Assembly (NCBI RefSeq): GCF_000211835.1
Contig: NZ_AEGR01000006.1
Span: forward strand, 1-64,000
Length of the DNA: 64,000 nucleotides
Reading direction: 5' to 3'
Origin: Hylemonella gracilis ATCC 19624
Lineage (GTDB): Bacteria; Pseudomonadota; Gammaproteobacteria; Burkholderiales; Burkholderiaceae_C
Part shown: positions 54,617 to 63,837 of the stretch, one piece after another
Numbering within the stretch: position 1 is the first letter of the stretch
How the letters are laid out: each line of letters begins with the position of its first letter
Position numbers and translations under genes: made by a program
The notes under the pieces: generated by a model
Told to the model about the DNA's origin: nothing
The model's database searches: none
The model's input: only the letters and a program-made list of their open reading frames with translations

Positions 54617-55600
54617 CTACAACTCATACTCCGTGTGCTCACCGCGCATCACGCGTTGCACCAGGTCGCGAGGCAGGCGAGCGCTTAAGAGCTCGGCGAA
54701 TTCATAGACGAAATTGCGCAGGTATGCCCCGCGCTTGAAGGCCACGCGGGTGACGTTGTGCCCAAACAGATGGCCCAGAGGTCGCACGACCAATTCGCCA
54801 GTATCTCCGTGCGCGTCGGTGGGCGCTTCACGGTGGGTGAGTGAGGGCCGGTCGCGCACCGCCATCTCGGCCACCAGGCCCAGACCCATGCCCAGCTTGA
54901 CGTAGGTGGTGATGACGTCCGAATCAATCGCCTCCAGCACGATTTGAGGGTTCAGCTTGCGTTGGGCGAAGGCCGTGTCAATGCGGGTTCGGCCCGTGAA
55001 GGTCGGGTGGTAGGTGATGAGGGGCACGGCAGCCAGGTCTTCCAGATGCAGGCGCTCTTTGCTGGCCAGGGGATGCTGGGCGGGAAGCACCAGCACGTGT
55101 TCCCACTCGTAGCAGGGCAGGGTGACCAGTTCATCGTAGTCGGCCAGGGATTCGGTGGCGATGCCGATCTCCGCCACTTCGTCGATCAACATGCGAGCGA
55201 CCTGGTCCGGGTTGCCTTGGTGGAGCGATAGCTTGACCTGGGGCCAGGCCGAGCGGAGCTTGGCCACGGGTGCGGGCAGCACATAGCGCGCCTGCGTGTG
55301 GGTGGTGGCGATGGAGAGGGTGCCGCTGTCCTGGGCGCTGTACTGCTCGCCGATCCGCTTGAGGTTGCCCACCTCCCGCATGATGACCTCGATGCTGCGC
55401 AGCACTTGCTCGCCGGGCTCCGTGACGCGTTTGAGGCGTTTGCCGTGCCGAGCGAAGATGTCGATGCCCAGCTCTTCCTCCAACTCGAGGATGGCCTTGG
55501 ACACCCCGGGTTGCGAGGTGTGCAGGGCTTTGGCCGCCTCAGTCAGGTTGAGCTGGCGCCGCACCGCTTCTTGCACAAAGCGAAATTGATGCAGGTTCAT
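54617..55600 (-). CDS. cysB: CysB-family LysR regulator of sulfur assimilation
   Basis: DNA-binding activator of 327 residues. MNLHQFRFVQEAVRRQLNLT and TSQPGVSKAILELEEELG (helix-turn-helix) are diagnostic of CysB/Cbl. The effector domain has SIATTHTQARYVLPAPV and ITYHPTFTGRTRID, which in CysB bind sulfate, thiosulfate or acetylserine. CysB and Cbl cannot be firmly separated here. It probably controls the sbp-cysTWA operon and itself: a dyad overlaps its promoter region (55611-55646). Confidence 0.9.
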   Translation of the reverse strand: MNLHQFRFVQEAVRRQLNLTEAAKALHTSQPGVSKAILELEEELGIDIFARHGKRLKRVTEPGEQVLRSIEVIMREVGNLKRIGEQYSAQDSGTLSIATTHTQARYVLPAPVAKLRSAWPQVKLSLHQGNPDQVARMLIDEVAEIGIATESLADYDELVTLPCYEWEHVLVLPAQHPLASKERLHLEDLAAVPLITYHPTFTGRTRIDTAFAQRKLNPQIVLEAIDSDVITTYVKLGMGLGLVAEMAVRDRPSLTHREAPTDAHGDTGELVVRPLGHLFGHNVTRVAFKRGAYLRNFVYEFAELLSARLPRDLVQRVMRGEHTEYEL

Positions 55601-55610
55601 GGCGTAAAGA

Positions 55611-55646
55611 AGCTAAAGAATAACTTCATTATGCCTTTAATTCTTT
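55611..55646 (-). promoter_or_regulatory. Putative autoregulatory CysB site
   Basis: AGCTAAAG begins at 55611 and resembles the AGCTAAAAA of the sbp element; AAAGAAT (55615-55621) and ATTCTTT (55640-55646) form a perfect dyad. It lies 11-46 bp upstream of the cysB ATG, in a distinctly A/T-rich stretch, a position suited to negative autoregulation. Confidence 0.5.
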
Positions 55647-55684
55647 ATGACTTCCTGATCGCTTGACCGGCAGTCTTACCGGCG

Positions 55685-56833
55685 CTACAACGAGGCCGCC
55701 AACAAGCCCTCATAGTCTTCGGCGCTCGCCTCCCTAGGGTTGGTCTTGTGGCAGTGGTCGGCCAGTGCGCCGCGCACGATGTCCGCGAACTGATCCGACG
55801 TCACACCCAGCGCGGCCAGGCCCGTTGGCAGGCCCAGGCGGGCGTTCATCTCCTGGATTGCGACGGGAATGTCAGAGCTTGCGTGCAGCCCCATCGCGTG
55901 CGCCATGCGTCGCAACCGGTCTTCCCGGGCGACACTGTCTGCCCCGGCGTTGAACGCCACCACGGCCGGCAAGAACACGGCGTTCAGCGTGCCGTGGTGC
56001 AGGCGGGGGTTCAGTCCACCCAAGCTATGGCTCATGCTGTGCACGCAGCCCAGGCCTTTCTGGAAGGCCATGGCGCCTTGCATGGACGCGCTCATCAACT
56101 GGCGACGGGCTTCGCCGTCCCGGCCATCGCGGGTCGCACGCTCAATGTGGGTCCAGCCGCGCGCCAGGCCGTCGAGCGCGATGCCATCGGCCGGCGGGTT
56201 GAAGGCCGAGGCCATGAAGGTCTCCATGCAATGCGCGATGGCGTCCATGCCCGTGGCGGCGGTCAGCAGCGGCGGCAGTCCATAGGTGAGTTCTGGGTCG
56301 CAGATGGCGGCCTTGGGCACGAGGTGCCAGCTGTGAAAGCCGAGTTTGCGGTGGTCGTCCAGGATGAGCAGGGCGCCACGCGCCACCTCGCTGCCGGTGC
56401 CGCTGGTCGTGGGTACGGCGATCAACGGCGCAACGTGTTCGGTGATGAGGGCGGAACCTCCTTCGATGGTGGCGTAACGCTGCAGCGGCCCGTCGTGGGT
56501 GGCCATCAGGGCCACGCCCTTGGCGCAGTCGATGGCGCTGCCACCTCCCACGGCGATCAGGCCGTCGCAACGCTGTTCGCGGTACAGCGCCGTGGCGGCG
56601 CGCACGGCCGCCTCGGTCGGATTGGGCGGTGTCTGGTCGAAGACGGGGACCGCAGCCTTGCCGGGGCCGTGCGGGAGTGCCGCCAAGGCGCGATCCACGA
56701 TGCCTGCGGCCCTGACTCCTGCGTCGGTCACAAGGAGTGGCCGGGTGATGCCGACCCGCTCACACTCTTGGGCCAGCAGCCGGATGGCGCCGAAATCGAA
56801 CTGGACCTGGGTGACATACTGGATGAGTGCCAT
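55685..56833 (-). CDS. Iron-containing (group III) alcohol dehydrogenase
   Basis: NAD(P)-dependent metal alcohol dehydrogenase of 382 residues, start ATG at 56833 with AGGAG. The nucleotide site GGGSAIDCAKG and VPTTSGTGSE are present; metal ligands sit in GMDAIAHCMETF and in GCVHSMSHSLGG with the later LHHGTLNA. The substrate (short alcohol, 4-hydroxybutyrate, maleylacetate-like) cannot be told. The gene diverges from the esterase gene; the intervening 272 bp holds no other recognised gene. Confidence 0.88.
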   Translation of the reverse strand: MALIQYVTQVQFDFGAIRLLAQECERVGITRPLLVTDAGVRAAGIVDRALAALPHGPGKAAVPVFDQTPPNPTEAAVRAATALYREQRCDGLIAVGGGSAIDCAKGVALMATHDGPLQRYATIEGGSALITEHVAPLIAVPTTSGTGSEVARGALLILDDHRKLGFHSWHLVPKAAICDPELTYGLPPLLTAATGMDAIAHCMETFMASAFNPPADGIALDGLARGWTHIERATRDGRDGEARRQLMSASMQGAMAFQKGLGCVHSMSHSLGGLNPRLHHGTLNAVFLPAVVAFNAGADSVAREDRLRRMAHAMGLHASSDIPVAIQEMNARLGLPTGLAALGVTSDQFADIVRGALADHCHKTNPREASAEDYEGLLAASL

Positions 56834-57105
56834 GTCGTCTCCTGTGCAGTGATGGCGCCTTGTTGTGTGTTTTAGGGCGGCGCGTTCGGACTCGACTCTA
56901 GCGGCCGCCGTGCCCGATGTCGCTGGGCGGCTGTCTCGCACGGTACTCGGTCCGCGGCCTGATTTTCCGAGGCGCTGTCTCCTGTAGGATGCACGCTCCG
57001 AGTTCGTGCCTCATGAGCCGTCCTCTCTGTCGGGCTGGGCGGCGCATGGACCGCGGCGTGTCCGCCGACCTTGCCATCGACCCATTCATCACTTCTTCCC
57101 CCGAG

Positions 57106-58104
57106 ATGCAGCACACGCGTGCCCCGCAAGACCGCAATCCTCGCGACCTCCTGAGTCCGGCCATGCGGCAAGTCATCGACAACATCGCGCGCGCCCGGCA
57201 ACCTGCCTTGCATGATTTGCCGCCCGATCAGGCGCGGCTCGCGTACGCCAAGGGCTCGGGCGTGTTGGATGTGCCAGGTCCCGTTCTCGCGCGCGTCGAG
57301 GATGTGCAGGTACCGACGCATGACGGAGCGCATCTGCCAGCCCGGCTGTACGCCCCGCAAACCGCCGCACAAACCGCCACGCAAGGACGCTTGCCCGCCT
57401 TGCTGTACTTCCATGGGGGGGGCTTCACCATCGGTGGCGTCGCCAGCCACGACGCCTTGTGCCGACGCTTGGCCGATCAGGCGGCGTGCGCCGTGCTGTC
57501 CCTGGATTACCGGCTTGCGCCCGAGCACAGGTTTCCGACGGCGGTGAACGATGCCTGGGACGCCTTGTCGTGGCTGGCCGATGCGGCTCAAGCCGATCGG
57601 CTGGGGCTCGACGCGTCGCGCCTGGCCGTGGGTGGGGACAGCGCAGGTGGCACGCTGGCCGCGGTCAGCGCCATTCAGGCCCGTGACGCGGGGTTGCCAT
57701 TGGCGCTGCAGCTGCTCTTCTACCCCGGCACCACCGCGCACCAGGACACGCCCTCGCACCAGACCTTCGCGGAAGGCTTCGTGCTGGGCGCGGCCTCCAT
57801 CCGCTATTTCTTCGACCACTACGCGCCTCGGCGTGAGGACCGGGAAGACTGGCGCTTCGCACCCTTGCTGGCGCCCGACGTGGACGGCGTGGCGCCAGCG
57901 TGGGTGGGCCTGGCGGAATGTGATCCCCTGGTGGACGAAGGCTTGCTCTACGCCGACAAACTGCGTGCCGCCGGCGTGGCGGTGGACCTGGACATCTATC
58001 GCGGCGTGACGCACGAATTCATCAAGATGGGCCGCGCCATCCCCGAGGCCCTGCAGGCTCAGGCCGACGCGGCCCGTGCCCTGCGCGGTGCCTTGCACCC
58101 CTGA
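57106..58104 (+). CDS. Alpha/beta hydrolase, hormone-sensitive-lipase family esterase
   Basis: Cytoplasmic esterase of 332 residues. HGGGFTIGG is the oxyanion-hole motif, GGDSAGG holds the nucleophilic Ser, ECDPLVDEG the Asp and THEF the His, so the triad is complete. The start ATG at 57106 is preferred; an ATG at 57013 and others upstream would add Cys/Arg-rich sequence unlike the family. Natural substrate unknown. It is 20 bp upstream of the thioesterase-GNAT fusion. Confidence 0.88.
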   Translation: MQHTRAPQDRNPRDLLSPAMRQVIDNIARARQPALHDLPPDQARLAYAKGSGVLDVPGPVLARVEDVQVPTHDGAHLPARLYAPQTAAQTATQGRLPALLYFHGGGFTIGGVASHDALCRRLADQAACAVLSLDYRLAPEHRFPTAVNDAWDALSWLADAAQADRLGLDASRLAVGGDSAGGTLAAVSAIQARDAGLPLALQLLFYPGTTAHQDTPSHQTFAEGFVLGAASIRYFFDHYAPRREDREDWRFAPLLAPDVDGVAPAWVGLAECDPLVDEGLLYADKLRAAGVAVDLDIYRGVTHEFIKMGRAIPEALQAQADAARALRGALHP

Positions 58105-58124
58105 GCCCCAATGAAAGCAGCCGA

Positions 58125-59003
58125 ATGAAACGCCTGGACTTCCGATTCCTCCACCGCCTGCGCGTGCGCTGGGCCGAGGTGGACATGCAGAAGATCGTGT
58201 TCAACGCGCACTACCTGATGTACTTCGACACGGCCATCAGCGACTATTGGCGCGTCCTGGCCCTGCCTTACGACGAGGCCATGCAGCGCTTGGGTGGAGA
58301 TCTCTACGTCAAGAAAGCCACGGTGGAATTCCATGCCTCGGCGCGCATGGACGATCAACTGGAGGTGGGCCTGCGTTGCGCGCGGATCGGCAATTCATCC
58401 CTGCAATTCATTGGCGGCATTTTTCGGGGCGAGCAGTTGCTGATCAGCAGCGAACTGATTTATGTCTACGCCGATCCCGCGACGCAGACTTCGCGACCGG
58501 TACCGGCAGAGTTGCGGCAGTTGCTGACCGATTTTGAAGCGGGATCCGAGGCTGGCGCTGCCTTGACGACCTTGCGCGTGGGCGGCTGGGCCGAACTGGG
58601 CGAGGCCGCCTCGCGCGTGCGCACCGAAGTCTTCGTGCGCGAGCAGCGCATTCCCGCCGAGATGGAGTGGGACGTGGCGGACCAGACGGCGGTGCATGCC
58701 GTGGTCTTCAACCGTTTGGGCATGCCGCTGGCCACGGGCCGGCTCTTGCGCGACGAGGAACCTGGCGTGGGCAAGCTCGGCCGCATGGCCGTGCATCGCG
58801 CCCTGCGCGGCACCCGCCTTGGCCGCGACATCGTGTCCGCCTTGACGCAAGCCGCCCAGCAGCGGGGTGACCGCGCCTTGGTGTTGCATGCGCAGCGCAG
58901 CGCGGAAGGGTTTTACGCGCGACTGGGCTTCGAGGTGCGAGGGGAGCCTTACGAGGAAGTCGGCATTCCGCACGTCACCATGGTCCGTTCACTGAGCCAC
59001 TGA
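58125..59003 (+). CDS. Thioesterase (YbgC-like) - GNAT acetyltransferase fusion
   Basis: 292-residue fusion. Residues 1-135 are a hot-dog-fold acyl-CoA thioesterase: RVRWAEVDMQKIVFNAHYL carries the catalytic Asp of the YbgC/4HBT family. Residues about 155-292 are a GNAT domain of the ElaA type (VFVREQRIPAEMEWD, KLGRMAVHRALRGTRLGRD, AEGFYARLGFEVRGEPY). Both halves look intact. Combining acyl-CoA hydrolysis with acetyl-CoA transfer is unusual; the function is unknown. Confidence 0.85.
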   Translation: MKRLDFRFLHRLRVRWAEVDMQKIVFNAHYLMYFDTAISDYWRVLALPYDEAMQRLGGDLYVKKATVEFHASARMDDQLEVGLRCARIGNSSLQFIGGIFRGEQLLISSELIYVYADPATQTSRPVPAELRQLLTDFEAGSEAGAALTTLRVGGWAELGEAASRVRTEVFVREQRIPAEMEWDVADQTAVHAVVFNRLGMPLATGRLLRDEEPGVGKLGRMAVHRALRGTRLGRDIVSALTQAAQQRGDRALVLHAQRSAEGFYARLGFEVRGEPYEEVGIPHVTMVRSLSH

Positions 59004-59009
59004 GCCACT

Positions 59010-59032
59010 GATCGCTGAACCACTGAGCGATC
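59010..59032. other. Hairpin between convergent genes
   Basis: GATCGCT (59010-59016) pairs with AGCGATC (59026-59032), 9-base loop, after short CACTGA direct repeats starting in the last codons of the fusion gene. No T-run; a weak terminator at best. Confidence 0.35.
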
Positions 59033-59064
59033 GCTTCGAAGGTCAGACCACGGCCGAGCCGCGT

Positions 59065-60018
59065 TCAGATGTCCTCACGCAGGGCGTAGGGCAGGGGCAG
59101 CGATGTGAGCGCCGCGCCATCGGCGGTTTGTAGCTGGGCCTGTGCATGGGCCAGCTGCAGCACCACGATGGCATCAAAGCCGCCCTCGGGGCTACCCCGC
59201 TGTCCCTGCGGCGCCTTGGCCGCTTGTGCCACCACGCCACAGGCTTCTTCCGGTGCGGCCGCATCGAAAATGTCTTGTCCGGCGCTCAGTGCCACGGGGC
59301 TGCGCACACGCAGTGCGCGCCGCTTGATCGCGCCCCGGAACTGGCTGCGCGCCACCACTTCCTGTCCGGGGTAGCAACCCTTCTTGAAGTTGATACCCTC
59401 GATGGACTCGTAGTTGAGCATCTGAGGCACGAAAGCCTCGAAGGTTGGAGCGCTCACCATCGCGACGCCGCTGAGCACCTCGCCCCACAGCCAGTCTTCA
59501 TGCGCCAGCGCCGTGGCTTCGGGTGCCGGTGTTGTCGCTGGGGCCAGCCATAGCGCACGTGCCGCCCGGTCATCGCCTTTCACCGCGGGGTGCAGATGAA
59601 TCAAACGGGTTTCGTCGTTCACCGACTGGCAGGTCCAAGGTGCGGGCAGCGCGCCAGCGCCCGGGGTATGGGCCTGGACCGCGTCGCCCGCCAAGCCGTA
59701 CAGGGCGAAGCTCGCGGTCGCGTCACTGAGTTTGACCTTGGCGCGCAGCACGAACATGGACAAGCGCTTGAGCGTTCGCTCCAGCAAGTCCTGGCTGCAG
59801 ACCAGCAGGATGTCGTCGGCGGCGAGCTTCACGCCGATGAAGCTGGCCTGCATGCGCCCCTGGGCTGAGCAGAAGGCGGCGAACCGGGCCTGGTTCGCGC
59901 CCAGCAAGGCGAAGTCGTTGGTCAGCTGACTTTGCAGGAATTTGGTGGCCTCTTCGCCCGAGGCGCGCAGGACGCCCAGGTGGGGCAGGGGGGAAATACC
60001 GTTGAGCAGGGGGTTCAT
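59065..60018 (-). CDS. ygfZ: YgfZ/GcvT-like folate-binding protein
   Basis: Folate-dependent protein that supports Fe-S cluster enzyme maturation; 317 residues. The signature KGCYPGQE is exact (KKGCYPGQEVVARSQFRG), with the redox-relevant Cys. FLQSQLTNDF near the N-terminus is also typical. It diverges from mltG with 48 bp between starts. Confidence 0.93.
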   Translation of the reverse strand: MNPLLNGISPLPHLGVLRASGEEATKFLQSQLTNDFALLGANQARFAAFCSAQGRMQASFIGVKLAADDILLVCSQDLLERTLKRLSMFVLRAKVKLSDATASFALYGLAGDAVQAHTPGAGALPAPWTCQSVNDETRLIHLHPAVKGDDRAARALWLAPATTPAPEATALAHEDWLWGEVLSGVAMVSAPTFEAFVPQMLNYESIEGINFKKGCYPGQEVVARSQFRGAIKRRALRVRSPVALSAGQDIFDAAAPEEACGVVAQAAKAPQGQRGSPEGGFDAIVVLQLAHAQAQLQTADGAALTSLPLPYALREDI

Positions 60019-60066
60019 GGGCCTGAATTATCATCACCCGTCATCAACCTATTCGGATCAGGGTCT

Positions 60067-61203
60067 GTGTTCAGGACGCTCAAGAATCTCGTGGTTTTCT
60101 TTCTGTTGCTGGTCAGTCTCGCCCTGGTGGGCGCGGTGGCGGCGGCCACCTGGTGGCTGAACCAGCCACTACAGCTCAGCGCCAGCATGGTGGAAGTCAT
60201 CATTCCGCCCGGGGCCTCGGCACGCGCCGTCGTGCAGACCCTGAACCTCAATGGGGTGCAAACCCAGCCCGTGCTGTTGTATGGCTGGTTGCGATTTTCT
60301 GGCGCCTCCAAGCGCATCAAGGCAGGCAACTACGAGCTGACGCCGGACCTGACACCGCGCACGCTCCTGGCCAAGCTGGTCAAGGGGGAAGTGGCCCAGC
60401 GCAGCGTGACCTTGGCCGAAGGCCTGACTTTTGGTCAATGGCGCGCCCTCCTGCGAGCGGCGCCGGACCTGCAGCCCGAGACCTCCGGTTTGAGTGCGTC
60501 CGAGATCATGGAAAAACTGGGGTATCCGGGTGTACCCGCCGAGGGGCGTTTCTTCCCCGACACCTACAGTTACCCCAAGGGCTCCAGCGATCTGGCCTTG
60601 CTGCGTCGTGCCAAGCAGGAGATGGACCGCCGCCTGGCCTTGGCCTGGGACCTGCGAGAACCCAGCAGCCCGCTCAAGACCCCGGAAGAGGCTTTGATCC
60701 TCGCCAGCATCGTGGAGAAGGAAACCGGGCATCCCGAGGACCGCGCTCACGTGGCTGGCGTGTTCAACAACCGCCTGCGCATCGGCATGCGCCTGCAGAC
60801 CGATCCGACCGTGATCTACGGTTTGGGTGAGAAGTTCGACGGCAATCTGCGCAAGGTCGATTTGCTGACCGACACGCCCTGGAACACCTACACCCGCGCG
60901 GGCCTGCCCCCGACGCCGATTGCGATGCCGGGCATGGATTCCCTGCTCGCCGCCGTCAAGCCGGCCAAGACCGAAGCTCTGTATTTCGTAGCGCGTGGCG
61001 ACGGCACCAGCGAGTTCAGCACCACCTTGAGCGACCACAACCGCGCCGTGCGCGAGTTCCAACTCAAGCGCAACGGCAAGTCCGAGCCGGCACCGGTCAA
61101 GGACGAGAAGGCGCCCAGCGCGCCTGAAGCGTCGCCGCCCGCCCCAGCGCCTGCTACCGGGCCCGCCGCCGCGCCCACTCCGTCCGCGCCCGCGCAGCGA
61201 TGA
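60067..61203 (+). CDS. mltG: Endolytic murein transglycosylase MltG (YceG)
   Basis: Inner-membrane lytic transglycosylase that ends nascent glycan strands; 378 residues. The start is the GTG at 60067, which leads straight into the membrane helix ([20 protein letters not shown]). A LysM-like segment ([13 protein letters not shown]) precedes the catalytic part with the Glu in [12 protein letters not shown] and with [18 protein letters not shown]. The last 45 residues are a Pro/Ala-rich tail. Its stop overlaps the tmk start. Confidence 0.94.
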   Translation: MFRTLKNLVVFFLLLVSLALVGAVAAATWWLNQPLQLSASMVEVIIPPGASARAVVQTLNLNGVQTQPVLLYGWLRFSGASKRIKAGNYELTPDLTPRTLLAKLVKGEVAQRSVTLAEGLTFGQWRALLRAAPDLQPETSGLSASEIMEKLGYPGVPAEGRFFPDTYSYPKGSSDLALLRRAKQEMDRRLALAWDLREPSSPLKTPEEALILASIVEKETGHPEDRAHVAGVFNNRLRIGMRLQTDPTVIYGLGEKFDGNLRKVDLLTDTPWNTYTRAGLPPTPIAMPGMDSLLAAVKPAKTEALYFVARGDGTSEFSTTLSDHNRAVREFQLKRNGKSEPAPVKDEKAPSAPEASPPAPAPATGPAAAPTPSAPAQR

Positions 61204-61835
61204 GCGGTTTCTTCGTCAGCTTCGAAGGCATCGACGGCGCGGGCAAATCCACCCACATCGAGCGTCTGGCGCAGGTCTTGCGCGAGCAAGGGCACATGGT
61301 CACGCTCACGCGCGAGCCTGGAGGGACCCCTTTGGCCGAGCGTTTGCGGGCCCTGGTGCTCGCGGAGAAGATGGACGCGTTGACCGAGGCGCTCTTGGTC
61401 TTCGCGGCGCGACGCGACCATTTGCAGACCGTCATCGAACCCGCCCTGGCGCGTGGCGACGCTGTGCTGTGCGACCGCTACACCGACGCCAGCTATGCCT
61501 ACCAAGGAGGAGGGCGTGGATTGGATGTCAGCGTGTTGGCGACTCTGGAGCGCTGGGTGCAGGCCAAGCCCGGCGCGGCGGGTCTGCGTCAGCCCGACCT
61601 GACACTGTGGTTTGATCTGGCGCCAGAGCTGGCGGCTGAACGCCTGTCAGGCGCCCGCGCGCCCGACAAGTTCGAGGCCGAACCGGTGGCCTTTTTTCGT
61701 CGTGTCGCCGAGGGGTACGCGCGCCGCGCGGCCGAGGATCCGGGGCGTTTCGCGCGCCTGGATGCCGCGCAGTCGCGCGAGGCGGTTTGGGATGAACTGC
61801 TGCGCGTGGTGCGCGGCAAAGGCTGGCTGAGATGA
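61200..61835 (+). CDS. tmk: Thymidylate kinase
   Basis: Phosphorylates dTMP to dTDP; 211 residues. P-loop [14 protein letters not shown] motif [17 protein letters not shown] and LID region with [13 protein letters not shown] are as in bacterial Tmk. ATGA overlaps with both mltG and holB show one translationally coupled operon. Confidence 0.97.
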   Translation: MSGFFVSFEGIDGAGKSTHIERLAQVLREQGHMVTLTREPGGTPLAERLRALVLAEKMDALTEALLVFAARRDHLQTVIEPALARGDAVLCDRYTDASYAYQGGGRGLDVSVLATLERWVQAKPGAAGLRQPDLTLWFDLAPELAAERLSGARAPDKFEAEPVAFFRRVAEGYARRAAEDPGRFARLDAAQSREAVWDELLRVVRGKGWLR

Positions 61836-62977
61836 CAGAGCCTGCTGCCGAGTCCACAAACAACAACCCCTTGCCGCCGTGGATGCTTCGCCAGAGCCTT
61901 GATCTGGCCTCGCGCCCAGGGCATGCATGGCTGCTGCAAGGCCCTTCGGGTCTCGGGCAATACGGCTTGGCTCTCGCCTTGGCGCGCGCCTGGTTGTGCG
62001 AGAGCCCGGTGGTGCCCGAAGGCCGAGACCATGGGGCGAGCGGCGGGGGCGCCTGTGGCCATTGCCCGTCCTGTCACGCCATCGATGTGCGCACGCATGC
62101 CGATCTCTGCGTGCTGATGCCCGAATCCGTCATGCTCGAACTGGGCTGGCCCTTGAGCGAGAAAGCACAGGGCGAGATCGACAAAAAAGAGCGCAAGCCC
62201 AGCAAGGAGATCCGCGTCGACGCCATGCGGGATGCCATCGAGTTCGCGCAGCGCACCAGCGCGCGCGGCCGTGGCAAGGTCATGCTGATCTATCCCGCCG
62301 AGCGCATGAACGCCATCACGGCGAATGCCTTGCTCAAGACGCTCGAGGAACCGCCCGGGGAGGTCGTTCCCGACATGGCCACGAACGATGGGCCGAGCCT
62401 CTTCAGCGACGTGGCGGCTCCGCCTGCGGTGCCATCGACCCGCTTCGTGCTGGCCACCGAGGCCGCGCACCAGCTCCTGCCCACCATCCGCAGCCGCTGC
62501 ATGAGCCATGCACTGGCCTGGCCCACATCCGACGAGGCCCTGGCTTGGTTGCGAACTCAAGGACTGAGCGAGCTCGATGCCGAGGTCTGGTTGCGCGCCG
62601 CGGGCGGGCGACCAGAGGATGCGCTGCGCCTCGCGGTCTTGGTCGGTGAGCCGGCGCGCTGGCGAGGATTTCCCCGTGCCATGCTGGGTGGCGAACTGAC
62701 CAGCGTGGCTGAATGGAGCCCCGCCCAGTTGATCGACGCCCTGCACAAGCTCTGCCACGATCTGATGGGTCAGCGCGTGGGCGCCGCGCCGCGGTACTTC
62801 GATGCCGCCGACCTACCTCCCGTCAAGGACTCGGCTTCCAGTGGTGCCGCGCTGGGCCGCCTGCGGGACTGGCAGCGTGAACTGGTGCAGGAAGCGCGCA
62901 CGTCGGAACATCCCTACAACCAGGGTTTGATGATGGAGGCGTTGGTGAGCCGCGCGAGCAGCACCTTGCGTGCCTGA
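61832..62977 (+). CDS. holB: DNA polymerase III subunit delta'
   Basis: Clamp-loader subunit of 381 residues. The P-loop is degenerate ([11 protein letters not shown], Lys replaced by Gln), as expected because delta' does not bind ATP. The zinc module CGHCPSCH is present, followed by [20 protein letters not shown] and the SRC motif (TIRSRCM). About 20 extra residues are inserted between LEEPPGE and FVLATE. tmk-holB-tatD is a standard order. Confidence 0.94.
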   Translation: MTEPAAESTNNNPLPPWMLRQSLDLASRPGHAWLLQGPSGLGQYGLALALARAWLCESPVVPEGRDHGASGGGACGHCPSCHAIDVRTHADLCVLMPESVMLELGWPLSEKAQGEIDKKERKPSKEIRVDAMRDAIEFAQRTSARGRGKVMLIYPAERMNAITANALLKTLEEPPGEVVPDMATNDGPSLFSDVAAPPAVPSTRFVLATEAAHQLLPTIRSRCMSHALAWPTSDEALAWLRTQGLSELDAEVWLRAAGGRPEDALRLAVLVGEPARWRGFPRAMLGGELTSVAEWSPAQLIDALHKLCHDLMGQRVGAAPRYFDAADLPPVKDSASSGAALGRLRDWQRELVQEARTSEHPYNQGLMMEALVSRASSTLRA

Positions 62978-63006
62978 TCACAAACCGCACTCCTCGGATT
63001 TTGCGC

Positions 63007-63837
63007 ATGTACACCGATTCCCACTGCCACCTGAACTTTCCGGAGCTGCGCTCGGACCTGCCCGCCATCCGCACAGCGATGCGGGCCGCTGGCGTCGAGC
63101 GTGCCTTGTGCATCTGCACCCGGCTGGAGGAGTTCGAGGCGGTCCATGCCCTGGCGCTGGACCATGCGAACCCGGCCGAGGGCCCTGCGTTCTGGGCCAC
63201 TGTGGGCGTGCATCCAGACGAGGAGGGCGTGACCGAGCCCAGCTTGGAGGATTTGCTGAACCGGGGCCGCCTGCCCCGTGTCATCGGCATCGGTGAAACC
63301 GGCCTGGACTACTACCAGATGGAAGAGCGCAAAGGTGGGCGCGCGGTGGCCGACATGGAATGGCAGCGCCAGCGTTTCCGTACCCACATCCGGGCGGCCC
63401 AGGCCCTGCGCAAGCCATTGGTCATTCACACCCGCGAGGCCTCGGCAGACACCCTGGCCATCCTGAAGGAGGAGGGCGAGGACGCCTCCCCTGGCAGCGC
63501 GGGCGGTGTTTTCCACTGCTTCACCGAAACCGCCGAGGTGGCCCGGGCCGGTCTGGACCTGGGCTTTTACATCTCGTTTTCCGGCATCCTGACTTTCAAG
63601 AAGTCCGAGGAACTGAGGGAGGTCGCCCGCTTCGTGCCCCTGGACCGCATGCTGATCGAAACCGACAGCCCCTACCTCGCACCCGTCCCGTACCGCGGCA
63701 AGACCAACAACCCGTCCTACGTGGTGCACGTGGCCCGGCAGATCGCCGAACTGCGCGGTCTGACTCCTGAGGCCGTCGCCGAGATCACCAGCCGCAATTT
63801 CGAGCAGCTGTTCAGCGGGTGCCTTGCGCCAGCCTGA
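63007..63837 (+). CDS. tatD: TatD-family metal-dependent hydrolase/DNase
   Basis: TIM-barrel metallohydrolase of 276 residues from the ATG at 63007; a TTG two codons upstream is possible. Metal ligands: DSHCHL at the N-terminus, GIGETGLDYY, PLVIHTREA, GVFHCFTET and the LIETDSPYL aspartate. Length is that of TatD/YcfH proteins. It is 29 bp after holB. The remaining bases to the window end (63838-64000) show no supported gene. Confidence 0.94.
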   Translation: MYTDSHCHLNFPELRSDLPAIRTAMRAAGVERALCICTRLEEFEAVHALALDHANPAEGPAFWATVGVHPDEEGVTEPSLEDLLNRGRLPRVIGIGETGLDYYQMEERKGGRAVADMEWQRQRFRTHIRAAQALRKPLVIHTREASADTLAILKEEGEDASPGSAGGVFHCFTETAEVARAGLDLGFYISFSGILTFKKSEELREVARFVPLDRMLIETDSPYLAPVPYRGKTNNPSYVVHVARQIAELRGLTPEAVAEITSRNFEQLFSGCLAPA

